Shown one piece after another: positions 1 through 6,296 of a stretch of 10,106 bases of DNA. Each line of letters begins with the position of its first letter. Position 1 is the stretch's first letter. Source of the stretch: JAUXEH01 sp965602945 (GTDB taxonomy: Bacteria; Acidobacteriota; Aminicenantia; Aminicenantales; Aminicenantaceae); contig CBFDBC010000141.1 of the NCBI GenBank assembly GCA_965602945.1, positions 1 through 10,106 on the forward strand. The letters run 5' to 3'. The notes under the pieces were generated by a model. The model was given only the letters and a program-made list of their open reading frames with translations. It did no database searches and was not told the origin of the DNA. The translations under genes and the position numbers were made by a program.

Positions 1-1
1 C

Positions 2-1432
2 CGAATAGACCGCTTCGGGGTGACCGCGGCGGCTTTCAAGGATGTGCCGGAAGACAAGCAGGGGATCACACTGCACCACCTGCTGACCCACACCGCCGGT
101 GTGGTCGACGGCATAGGGCCCGACTTTGTGGAGGCCCTGCGGGATCCCACGGTGAGAAAGATACTGGAACGCCCGCTCCTGTTCCCTCCCGGGGAGGAGT
201 TTTCCTATTCCAATGCCGGCTACAGCCTGCTGGCCGCCGTCATCGAGAAGGTTTCCGGCAAGACATACGAGGCGTTCCAGCGAGAGCAGCTGTTCCTACC
301 GGCCGGCATGAAGAATACCGGATACAGGCTGCCCGGTTGGAAAGATCTGGTTGTCGCCCACTGGTATGTGGGCGATCGGGACAACGGGACTCCTTTGGAA
401 AAGCCCTATCCATACTGGAATCTTCTTGGGAACGGGGGGATCCTGTCCACGACCGCCGACATGTACCGCTGGCACCTGGCCCTGCTCGGCGATAAGGTCC
501 TGTCCGATTCCGTCAAAAGGAAGATGTTCACACCGGTCGAAAACGACTACGGATACGGTTGGGACATCCTGAGGCGGGATGTCGGCCTACTCATTCAGCA
601 TGACGGGGGAAGCTCCCTGGGGAGCAGCTCGGAGCTCCGGCGGTACCTCGATGCCGGGATCGTCACCATGCTGTTCTGCAACCAGAGCTTCGGTCGTGTG
701 ACCTTGATGGAAGTCGTGCGTGACAAGATCGAGACGCTGGTATTCGGAGGGGAAGTAGAGACCCCGCCCACCAAAGTAGGTTCCACGATCCCGGACGCTG
801 ACCGATATGCAGGATCCTATGTGGTTTCAGGAGGAGATCTGTTGGAGGTGAGCTCCAACCGGGGCAGGCTGGAGGTCCGGCCGCAGGGGCAGTCCGCCGT
901 TAATGCCTTGTTCGGGATGGAGCCCGGGTCCGGGAAGCGATACCACGAACTCAACAAGCTCGCAGTGACAGTGTTTTCAGCGGTCCTGGCCGGAGATTAT
1001 GAACCCCTCAATGCCGTCCTGCACGAACGGCAGCGACGAGAGCAGCCTGTCCGGGACCTCATCGAGATGCGGATGAGACAGTATGCCCCCCGCACTGGGA
1101 AGGTCACGATCGTCGCGGCCCACCTGACCATGCCGACAACCCTGGATGGGATTGATGCGGCGCAGACGTTCGTCGAGCTCAAGGGAGAGAAGGGGAGCAT
1201 CTATTTCGGGCTGTACTGGAAGGACGGATCCAACATCGGCATCGCGCCGGCCATGGGGGCGCCCCGATTGTCCGTCCCGTTTCTGCCCCTCCCGGACGGC
1301 GCCTTCGCGGGCTACGATCTGGATCTGGCCATGGACTTCGAGATCGCATTCGAGGCGGGAGAAGACGGCCGCGTCTCTGTCATGATCTTTTCCTCTGAAG
1401 AGGGCACCACTAAAGCACTCCGCAAAGACTGA
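2..1432 (+). CDS. Serine beta-lactamase/DD-peptidase family hydrolase, 5'-truncated by window edge
   Basis: Class C beta-lactamase-like (Pfam Beta-lactamase) serine hydrolase. The frame is open from base 2, so the GTG at 20 is probably internal: the peptide just before and after it matches the family stretch leading into the conserved LLTHTAG (residues 21-27 counted from that GTG). The catalytic SxxK motif should lie upstream, outside the window. The YSN motif (catalytic Tyr 63, FSYSNAGY) is present. The third motif is HDGG (194-197), the H-x-G variant common in esterase/peptidase members instead of KTG. Residues from about 255 to 470 form an extra C-terminal region, probably a beta-rich lipocalin-like domain of the kind often attached to these hydrolases. 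Likely periplasmic, but the signal peptide is not visible. The substrate (D-amino peptide, ester or lactam) cannot be told; true antibiotic resistance is not implied. Stop TGA at 1430-1432. Confidence 0.9.
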   Translation, partial: RIDRFGVTAAAFKDVPEDKQGITLHHLLTHTAGVVDGIGPDFVEALRDPTVRKILERPLLFPPGEEFSYSNAGYSLLAAVIEKVSGKTYEAFQREQLFLPAGMKNTGYRLPGWKDLVVAHWYVGDRDNGTPLEKPYPYWNLLGNGGILSTTADMYRWHLALLGDKVLSDSVKRKMFTPVENDYGYGWDILRRDVGLLIQHDGGSSLGSSSELRRYLDAGIVTMLFCNQSFGRVTLMEVVRDKIETLVFGGEVETPPTKVGSTIPDADRYAGSYVVSGGDLLEVSSNRGRLEVRPQGQSAVNALFGMEPGSGKRYHELNKLAVTVFSAVLAGDYEPLNAVLHERQRREQPVRDLIEMRMRQYAPRTGKVTIVAAHLTMPTTLDGIDAAQTFVELKGEKGSIYFGLYWKDGSNIGIAPAMGAPRLSVPFLPLPDGAFAGYDLDLAMDFEIAFEAGEDGRVSVMIFSSEEGTTKALRKD

Positions 1433-1597
1433 TCTGGGGGGCGTCATATCCCATGGAACTCTTGAAAAAAATTCCGTAATATGGGAAGATAATACGTCTA
1501 AATATAGTCTAATACATACAGGGTAGGGAAGTAAGAACTAATATCATCTTAAATTAATCCATCCCCTCCCTGGAATACGCACACGAGAGGTCTATAA
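1433..1597 (+). promoter_or_regulatory. AT-rich leader of the sulfatase-like gene
   Basis: This 165-base gap is visibly AT-rich between about 1460 and 1560, in contrast to the GC-rich genes on both sides. It holds a nested inverted repeat (TCCCAT at 1449-1454 with ATGGGA at 1481-1486, and GGAA/TTCC inside), a TATAGT at 1503-1508 and GTCTAA twice, 11 bases apart (1496 and 1507). No -35/-10 pair with good spacing was found: TTGAAA at 1462 and GATAAT at 1488 are 20 bases apart. The start of the next gene is fixed by GAGAGG at 1585-1590, seven bases before ATG. It probably contains the promoter, but the exact site is not resolved. Confidence 0.4.
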
Positions 1598-3517
1598 ATG
1601 AAGATCTTGAAGCTTTCGACAATAGTGCTGCTGGGTCTTTCCCTGAGCCTGTCCGCGGCGGCCAAACAAAAGGACTACAATGTCCTGCTCATCACGGTGG
1701 ACACACTGCGTTACGACAGGATCAGCCATCACACGGATGTTCACGTCCAGACTCCTCATATGGACCAGCTGGCCGCAAAATCGTTGGTGTACCACCGTGC
1801 CTTTGCCCACAATCCCGTGACGCTGCCATCACACACCAATATCATGACCGGGACCACGCCGTTATTTCATGGGATCTCCGGCAACCAGGGCTTCAAGCTC
1901 GAAGACAGGTTCATCACCCTGGCCGAGCTCTTCAAGGAAGCCGGGTATGCGACCGGGGCCTTCGTCGCCGCCTTCCCCCTGGATTCCCGCTTCGGCCTGG
2001 ACCAGGGGTTCGACCTGTACGATGACAATTACGGCGTGCAGAAGCCGTATTCCCTCTACTTCGCCCAGAGGCGGGCCAATGAGGTGCTCGATCCGGCTAT
2101 GGGCTGGATCTCGAAACAGAGCGGCAAATGGTTCGGTTGGGTGCACCTGTTCGATCCGCATGAGCCCTATGATCCGCCGGCTCCCTATGACCAGCAGTAC
2201 CCGGACGATCCCTATTCGGGGGAGGCCGCCTACACGGACACCCAGCTCGGGGTCCTGTTCGATTACCTGGAAGATGCGGGGCGTATGTCCGACACCATCG
2301 TCATTCTGACCGCCGACCATGGAGAGGCCCTCGGGGATAAGGGAGAGATCTCGCACAGCTTCTTTGCCTACAACAGCGTGATCCATGTTCCCTTGATCAT
2401 CTACGTCCCCGGACAGGAACCAGCCGCCGTGTATGAGAACGCATCCCATGTGGATATCTTCCCCACACTGTGTGACGCCCTGGGAATGAAAACCCCCAAG
2501 CACGTCCAGGGAGAGTCCCTCCTCCCCCTGGCCAGGGGAAAGGGCCGCACACGGACGCCGATCTATTTCGAATCCATGACGCCGCACCTTACAGCCGGCT
2601 GGGCGCCCCTGCGCGGCTTTATCCGGGGAGATATGAAGTTCATCGACCTGCCCATCAAGGAAGTCTATGACCTGAAGCGGGACATGGCCGAGGAGTCCAA
2701 CCTGGCCCCGAAATCGGATGTCCCTAAACTCGAGAAGGACCTGAAAAAGCTGCAGAAGAATTTTGAGGGCAAGGGTGTATCCCAGAGCCTGGACGATGTA
2801 GAAGAGGACATGATCAAAAAGATGCGGACCCTCGGCTACATCTCGGCGGGCAAACCCAGCACGCAAAAGAAATACGGCCCCAGAGACGACCTCAAGAACC
2901 TGCTGCCGATCCAGATAAAGATGCTGCATACGATCACCGATTTTCGGGAAGGCCGTCACGACCAGGCCTTGAAGAACCTGCAGGAGATCATATCCGATCG
3001 ACCGGACTATCTCCCCGCCTACAGCCACATGTCCAACCTGTTCTACTCGATCGGGATCAAGGAGCAGGCAGTAAAAAGCCTCAGGGACGGCCTCAGGGCC
3101 AACAGGGACAGCCTATATCTGCAGTCCAGGCTGGGATTGATGCTGGTGGAAGTCCAACAGTATGATGAGGCCATCGGCCTGCTCAAGAAATGCATCGCCA
3201 AGGAAAATACCAATCCGGATTATTTCCTCTATATGGGTGTGGCCCAGCAGAAAAGCGGGCATTTCGACCTGGCTCTGACCAACTATCAGGAAGCCCTGAA
3301 ACTCGACAAGAGCAATGCCCTGGTTTACAATAACATGGGCTCCGTCCACCTGATGTACTTCCTGCGTTACCGAGATCTGAATGAGTACAATCAGGCGGTG
3401 GCCAACTTCAACAACGCCCTGGCTTTCAATCCCTTTCTGCAGGCCGCCATCAACGGCAAAGACGCTGCCGAAAAGTTCAAGGCCCAAATGGAACAGAGCA
3501 AATCCGTCAAATACTAG
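1598..3517 (+). CDS. Exported sulfatase/phosphotransferase-superfamily enzyme with C-terminal TPR repeats
   Basis: 639 aa. A Sec signal peptide (about 1-22, hydrophobic LLGLSLSLSAAA) precedes an alkaline-phosphatase-superfamily sulfatase domain (about 27-415). Visible metal-site motifs are TVDTLRYDR (D35, D40), LPSHTNIMTG (77-85), FDPHEPYD (185-192) and TADHGEALGDKGEISH (D240, H241, H253). In the nucleophile motif, normally C/S-x-P-S-R, the sequence is T75-L-P-S-H79: the Cys/Ser that becomes formylglycine is Thr, as in Thr-nucleophile phosphotransferases of the superfamily such as LtaS and EptA. Phospho-transfer or phosphodiester cleavage is therefore at least as likely as sulfate ester hydrolysis. 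After MRTLGYIS (409-416), residues about 440-620 contain four or so TPR units (EGRHDQALKNLQEII, QYDEAIGLLKKCI, GHFDLALTNYQEALKLD, NEYNQAVANFNNALAFNP), suggesting a partner-binding tail. Start ATG has GAGAGG seven bases upstream. No linked sulfatase-maturation gene is visible. The fold is certain; the substrate is unknown. Confidence 0.9.
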   Translation: MKILKLSTIVLLGLSLSLSAAAKQKDYNVLLITVDTLRYDRISHHTDVHVQTPHMDQLAAKSLVYHRAFAHNPVTLPSHTNIMTGTTPLFHGISGNQGFKLEDRFITLAELFKEAGYATGAFVAAFPLDSRFGLDQGFDLYDDNYGVQKPYSLYFAQRRANEVLDPAMGWISKQSGKWFGWVHLFDPHEPYDPPAPYDQQYPDDPYSGEAAYTDTQLGVLFDYLEDAGRMSDTIVILTADHGEALGDKGEISHSFFAYNSVIHVPLIIYVPGQEPAAVYENASHVDIFPTLCDALGMKTPKHVQGESLLPLARGKGRTRTPIYFESMTPHLTAGWAPLRGFIRGDMKFIDLPIKEVYDLKRDMAEESNLAPKSDVPKLEKDLKKLQKNFEGKGVSQSLDDVEEDMIKKMRTLGYISAGKPSTQKKYGPRDDLKNLLPIQIKMLHTITDFREGRHDQALKNLQEIISDRPDYLPAYSHMSNLFYSIGIKEQAVKSLRDGLRANRDSLYLQSRLGLMLVEVQQYDEAIGLLKKCIAKENTNPDYFLYMGVAQQKSGHFDLALTNYQEALKLDKSNALVYNNMGSVHLMYFLRYRDLNEYNQAVANFNNALAFNPFLQAAINGKDAAEKFKAQMEQSKSVKY

Positions 3518-3678
3518 GGAAACTATTCGAACGCGGCCAGCACCCTCTGCACGGTCCCATCCAGGTTCCGTGTAGTTCCCACTGAAACCGGCCGGCTTCC
3601 GAACTCCGCCTGATCATCACCGCCCCTGGCTGGAAATTTCATGGATTTTGGGGTATAAGGGTGCATTGGGTTTTTGTC
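3518..3678. other. Intergenic region with imperfect CCGGCCGG-centred palindrome
   Basis: The gap between the sulfatase-like gene and the HExxH gene. It contains a 16-base near-palindrome at 3584-3599 (GAA-a-CCGGCCGG-c-TTC, one mismatched pair). The centre has no loop and no T-run follows, so it is not a convincing terminator. A promoter-like pair lies at 3631-3659. Nothing else was recognised. Confidence 0.3.
3631..3659 (+). promoter_or_regulatory. Candidate sigma70-type promoter of the HExxH gene
   Basis: TGGAAA (3631-3636, 4/6 to TTGACA), a 17-base spacer and TATAAG (3654-3659, 5/6 to TATAAT). The expected transcript start near 3666 lies after the GTG at 3661, which supports the ATG at 3679 as the true start with a short leader. 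Found by eye; moderate to weak. Confidence 0.35.
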
Positions 3679-4533
3679 ATGCGAAAAATACTGATCGGGA
3701 TCTTCACAATCACTCTGGTTTACCTCTGGGCGCCGGCTCAATCAGATGAGGAACAAGCCGCTGCCGCGAAATATGCGGAGAGCTTCAAGAAGCTTGTCGA
3801 GCTTCACGCTGAGGTGAAGGGCGTTCATCCGTTGCTGGAGGATCTGTATCCGGTTGCTGTGGTGGAGGGTGAGGTATTTTATGTATTCGAGGTGAAGGAG
3901 ACAGGGCGGCCGTACGAGCTTGTCAAAACCGCCAGGCCTCCCATGATCGTACCGGAAGGCGTACGGGCCGCATTTCCGCTGGATTTTTATGACAACAGGA
4001 TGGCCTGTGTCGTGACCGGCGAGGTCTTCGACGACCTTTCCGGGTATGCGACCATCTTCCATGAGTTCATCCACTGTGCGCAGATGGCGACCTGCGAACT
4101 CGAGCTCAAAGCACGGCTGAGCATCGCTCAGCAGGCCGAAACGGCGGGTGACTATATGTGGGAACTCGCGCATCCTTTCCCATACTCAGACGAGACCTTC
4201 AAAGAGATCTACGCCCTGTTCCTGGAGAGGGCCGCGGCAGACGACACGGCCGCTGTGTCCCGCTGCCGTGCGTTTTTGAAGGAAGTGCTCAATGCCCAGG
4301 ATTATGAGTACCTGGTTTGGGTGGAGTGGAAGGAAGGCTTCGCCCGCTACATCGAGAACAAGGTGAGGGCGAAGCTCGGATTGGAGCTGAGAGTGAGCGC
4401 GGCCGTACCTCCCTTCGACCGGGTTTCCTTCTATGAAGGGGGCGCCCGCTACATCTCCCTGCTTGTCGGCGGGGACCCGGAACTGGAAAAAGACATCGAA
4501 CAGCTTTTCGGGCGCATGGCGGGCGGACTATAA
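3679..4533 (+). CDS. Exported HExxH putative zinc metallopeptidase, unrecognised family
   Basis: 284 aa from the ATG at 3679. The frame is open from a GTG at 3661, but the ATG gives a clean signal peptide (MRKILIGIF...APAQS, cleaved near residue 21) and fits the candidate promoter. The centre has FHEFIHCAQM, a zincin HExxH motif (H128, E129, H132). A later WKEGFARYIENK (about 217-228) has Glu219 in an EGFARY context, a plausible third zinc ligand as in gluzincin-type enzymes; that pairing is inferred. The rest is largely helical and charged. The likely site of action is the periplasm or cell surface. It lies 51 bases before the outer-membrane barrel gene on the same strand, with no clear terminator between them, so the two may be cotranscribed. 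I do not recognise a named family, and the substrate is unknown. The SD upstream of 3679 is weak (TTGGG). Confidence 0.75.
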   Translation: MRKILIGIFTITLVYLWAPAQSDEEQAAAAKYAESFKKLVELHAEVKGVHPLLEDLYPVAVVEGEVFYVFEVKETGRPYELVKTARPPMIVPEGVRAAFPLDFYDNRMACVVTGEVFDDLSGYATIFHEFIHCAQMATCELELKARLSIAQQAETAGDYMWELAHPFPYSDETFKEIYALFLERAAADDTAAVSRCRAFLKEVLNAQDYEYLVWVEWKEGFARYIENKVRAKLGLELRVSAAVPPFDRVSFYEGGARYISLLVGGDPELEKDIEQLFGRMAGGL

Positions 4534-4584
4534 GGGCATCGCGGCGGCAACCCTTTGCACACTTAATCCGTATTTAAGGGTAGT

Positions 4585-5037
4585 ATGAGAAAGTTTGTCC
4601 TGACAGCTCTGGCGGTGATTCTCTGCCTGTGCGGATCGGCACTCGCACAGGACAGAGGGTTCGGGCTGGGCGTGATCCTGGGTGAACCCACGGGGATCAA
4701 CTTCAAGGCCTGGACCGGGTACAAGACGGCCTTTGTCGGTGCCGCGGCCTGGTCCTTCGGACACCAGGATTCCCTGCATGTTCACCTGGATTACATCGTT
4801 CACAACTTCAGGCTGCTGGAGTTTGAGAATGGGCATATCCCCGTCTATTATGGGATCGGGGCCCGCATAAAGACAGGAAACGATGTCCGCTTCGGGGTGC
4901 GGATCCCACTCGGGATCAATTACATGTTCGAGAAGGCGCCCCTGGATATCTTTGTGGAGATCGCCCCCATCTTCGACCTCACGCCCAAGACCGACCTTTT
5001 CTTCAACGGAGGAATCGGGATCAGGTACTACTTCTAG
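4585..5037 (+). CDS. Small outer-membrane beta-barrel protein, BAPKO_0422/DUF3996-like
   Basis: 150 aa. Signal peptide about 1-21 (MRKFVLTALAVILCLCGSALA, cleavage before QD), then a compact barrel of alternating hydrophobic strands ending in the aromatic GIGIRYYF with a terminal Phe, the usual C-terminal signal for BAM-dependent outer-membrane insertion. Motifs recalled from the BAPKO_0422 family (small predicted eight-stranded barrels first noted in Borrelia) are GFGLGVILGEPTGINFKAW near the N-terminus, HLDYIVHNF, PVYYGIGARIK, GVRIPLGINYMF and PLDIFVEIAPIFDLTP. The length agrees with the family. Its role is not established; structural or small-pore functions have been considered. Start ATG has AAGGG four bases upstream, a rather short spacing. 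A weak CTTAA/TTAAG inverted repeat lies just before the SD. It may be cotranscribed with the upstream HExxH gene. Confidence 0.85.
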   Translation: MRKFVLTALAVILCLCGSALAQDRGFGLGVILGEPTGINFKAWTGYKTAFVGAAAWSFGHQDSLHVHLDYIVHNFRLLEFENGHIPVYYGIGARIKTGNDVRFGVRIPLGINYMFEKAPLDIFVEIAPIFDLTPKTDLFFNGGIGIRYYF

Positions 5038-5133
5038 GCCCGAAGGGATCCCCCGGCCCCGCCTCCCCTTTATCTCTCCTACGGTTCTGTATATACTTAG
5101 GCATCATATTGGATTGTGCATGGACGAAGCGTT
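5038..5133 (+). promoter_or_regulatory. Leader of rarD with TATACT -10-like box
   Basis: A short gap with TATACT at 5092-5097 (5/6 to TATAAT) and only a poor -35 (TTTATC, 17 bases upstream). The preceding CCCCGGCCCC stretch forms no clean stem followed by a T-run, so no terminator for the barrel gene is called. A promoter is plausible but weakly supported. Confidence 0.25.
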
Positions 5134-6045
5134 ATGACCCGGTCCCCCCGACAAACCGGCACACTGTACGTGCTGGCCGCCTATGTCATATGGGGACTGC
5201 TCCCTATCTACTGGAAGGCGCTCAAGGCCGTACCTGTCCAGGAGATTCTCGCCCACCGCGTCTTCTGGTCGTTTGTCTTCGCCGCCCGCCTTTTGGTGGG
5301 CCAGAAACGCTGGGCCGAATTCAAGTGGACCTTCCAAAGCAGACGCAACCGCTGGATCTGTGTCCTTACCGCCGCCATCCTGGGGTCCAACTGGTTCATA
5401 TATATCTGGGCGGTCAACCATGACCATATCGTTGACACCAGCCTCGGTTATTTTATCAATCCTCTGCTCACCATCCTTCTGGGATTGATCTTCCTGCGTG
5501 AGAGGCTGAATGTGTGGCAGGTCTCGGCCTTTGTGCTGGCATCGGCCGGAGTTGCATATTTGACCCTGATGAACGGCCGGATCCCCTGGATTGCGCTCTC
5601 GCTGGCCATGACCTTCGGTTTCTACGGCCTGCTGCGCAAGACCGCACGGATCGAGTCACTCGTCGGCATGGCGGCAGAGATCGGGCTGCTCTCACCGCTG
5701 GCCCTGTTTTATATCTTCCTGCTGACCGCGAGAGGAGAGGGGGCGGTGGGAACCGCTTCGCTTTGGACCCATGCACAGCTGATGGGGGCCGGTCTGGCCA
5801 CAGCCGGGCCGCTCCTGCTATTCACCATAGGCGTTCGCCGGATCAAGCTCTCCTCCGCCGGATTCCTCCAGTACCTGGCCCCTTCCATGCAGCTCCTGTT
5901 GGGTGTCCTCGTCTACGGGGAGCCCTTCACGCGCACGCATCTGATCAGCTTCGGATTTATCTGGGTTGCCCTGATCCTCTATTCTCTCTCCAACACCCCG
6001 CTCCTCAACCGCCGGTCCCTCCCCGCCGCCTCGGATCAGCCGTAG
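5134..6045 (+). CDS. rarD: RarD-type EamA/DMT family permease
   Basis: 303 aa from the ATG at 5134. An in-frame GTG at 5116 would add six residues; the ATG matches the N-terminus of E. coli RarD, about 296 aa. An inner-membrane drug/metabolite-transporter protein with about ten hydrophobic helices in two EamA repeats. RarD-specific stretches are GTLYVLAAYVIWGLLPIYWKAL (9-30), EILAHRVFWSF (37-47), SNWFIYIWAVNHDHIVDTSLGYFINP, LGLIFLRERL, FGFYGLLRK, and VRRIKLSSAGFLQYLAPSMQ with LVYGEPF near the C-terminus. RarD was named for chloramphenicol sensitivity; the real substrate remains uncertain and is probably an amino acid or other metabolite. It lies alone between two leaders, so probably monocistronic. 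The SD is weak (GGACGA). Family assignment is secure, substrate is not. Confidence 0.92.
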   Translation: MTRSPRQTGTLYVLAAYVIWGLLPIYWKALKAVPVQEILAHRVFWSFVFAARLLVGQKRWAEFKWTFQSRRNRWICVLTAAILGSNWFIYIWAVNHDHIVDTSLGYFINPLLTILLGLIFLRERLNVWQVSAFVLASAGVAYLTLMNGRIPWIALSLAMTFGFYGLLRKTARIESLVGMAAEIGLLSPLALFYIFLLTARGEGAVGTASLWTHAQLMGAGLATAGPLLLFTIGVRRIKLSSAGFLQYLAPSMQLLLGVLVYGEPFTRTHLISFGFIWVALILYSLSNTPLLNRRSLPAASDQP

Positions 6046-6113
6046 CTGCCCACCATTTTTTCACGAAGCTGCTCTACGCGGATCATGCTGCCTGGTAGGC
6101 CCCGTCCCCAACA

Positions 6114-6192
6114 GAGCCCATGGGTTGGATATCAAGCTGGAAACGGTTTGTTTTGTTGCCGAAGTGACTTTATTTCTATCTGAGCCCATGGG
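6114..6192. repeat. Direct repeat GAGCCCATGGG, two copies 68 bp apart
   Basis: GAGCCCATGGG occurs at 6114-6124 and 6182-6192, and both copies continue into a G/T-rich run ending in GG (GTTGG/GGTGG). Each contains the palindrome CCCATGGG. The second copy sits at the start of the loop of the inverted repeat 6164-6233. This could be a pair of protein-binding sites or a short duplication; function unknown. Confidence 0.55.
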
Positions 6193-6233
6193 GTGGTTGG
6201 GTGGGTCTTTGGCGAAGATAGAGATAGAGTCAC
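6164..6233 (+). repeat. Long inverted repeat, 18-base arms, 34-base loop
   Basis: Left arm GTGACTTTATTTCTATCT (6164-6181) and right arm AGATAGAGATAGAGTCAC (6216-6233). As DNA, 16 of 18 positions pair. In plus-strand RNA the two exceptions become U-G wobbles, so the whole 18-bp stem pairs; in minus-strand RNA they would be A-C mismatches. Outside the arms TTGTTG (6153-6158) and CAACAA (6233-6238) can extend the stem across a bulge. No T-run follows, so it is not an intrinsic terminator. It ends six bases before the -35 box, so it lies upstream of the dipeptidase transcript and could belong to the rarD 3' UTR or act as a DNA site. Confidence 0.7.
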
Positions 6234-6238
6234 AACAA

Positions 6239-6267
6239 TTGACAGCGGGTGGGATATATCCCATAAT
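6239..6267 (+). promoter_or_regulatory. Strong sigma70-type promoter of the C69 dipeptidase gene
   Basis: TTGACA (6239-6244, 6/6), a 17-base spacer and CATAAT (6262-6267, 5/6). The predicted transcript start near 6274 leaves a leader of about 23 bases with AGGAGG in front of the ATG at 6297. One of the best promoter matches in the window by eye. Confidence 0.7.
6251..6262. promoter_or_regulatory. Perfect palindrome GGGATATATCCC in the promoter spacer, candidate operator
   Basis: A 12-base perfect palindrome lying between the -35 and -10 boxes and sharing one base with the -10. A dimeric repressor bound here would block RNA polymerase. No regulator gene is adjacent, so the protein is unknown. 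Position makes it credible; sequence alone does not prove it. Confidence 0.4.
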
Positions 6268-6296
6268 GAGGCATATTTTCCTGATAGGAGGCTGGC

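Larger units (their letters stand above)
6046..6296 (+). promoter_or_regulatory. Structured regulatory region upstream of the C69 dipeptidase
   Basis: 251 bases without a gene. From left to right it holds the first copy of an 11-base direct repeat (6114), the long inverted repeat (6164-6233) enclosing the second copy, a near-consensus promoter with a palindromic spacer (6239-6267), and a strong SD AGGAGG at 6286-6291 five bases before the ATG at 6297. It is much richer in signals than any other gap here except 8210-8485. Confidence 0.6.

Noticed and set aside
20..22. GTG as true start of the beta-lactamase-like gene
   Set aside because: The frame continues upstream to the window edge and the catalytic SxxK region is missing, so the start must be outside the window.
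1862..3028. 388-codon open frame on the minus strand inside the sulfatase-like gene
   Set aside because: Antisense shadow of a GC-rich gene: low-complexity Gly/Val/Leu/Arg composition, no recognisable motif, and the plus-strand frame has strong family motifs throughout.
5120..5137. Five-codon mini-ORF (MDEAL) whose TGA overlaps the rarD ATG
   Set aside because: ATGA overlap is suggestive of translational coupling, but there is no SD before it and such a short frame is expected by chance.
1446..6267. Shared ATATCCCAT in the leaders at 1446-1454 and 6256-6264 as a common operator
   Set aside because: A nine-base match between two places in 10 kb is expected many times by chance, and the flanks differ.
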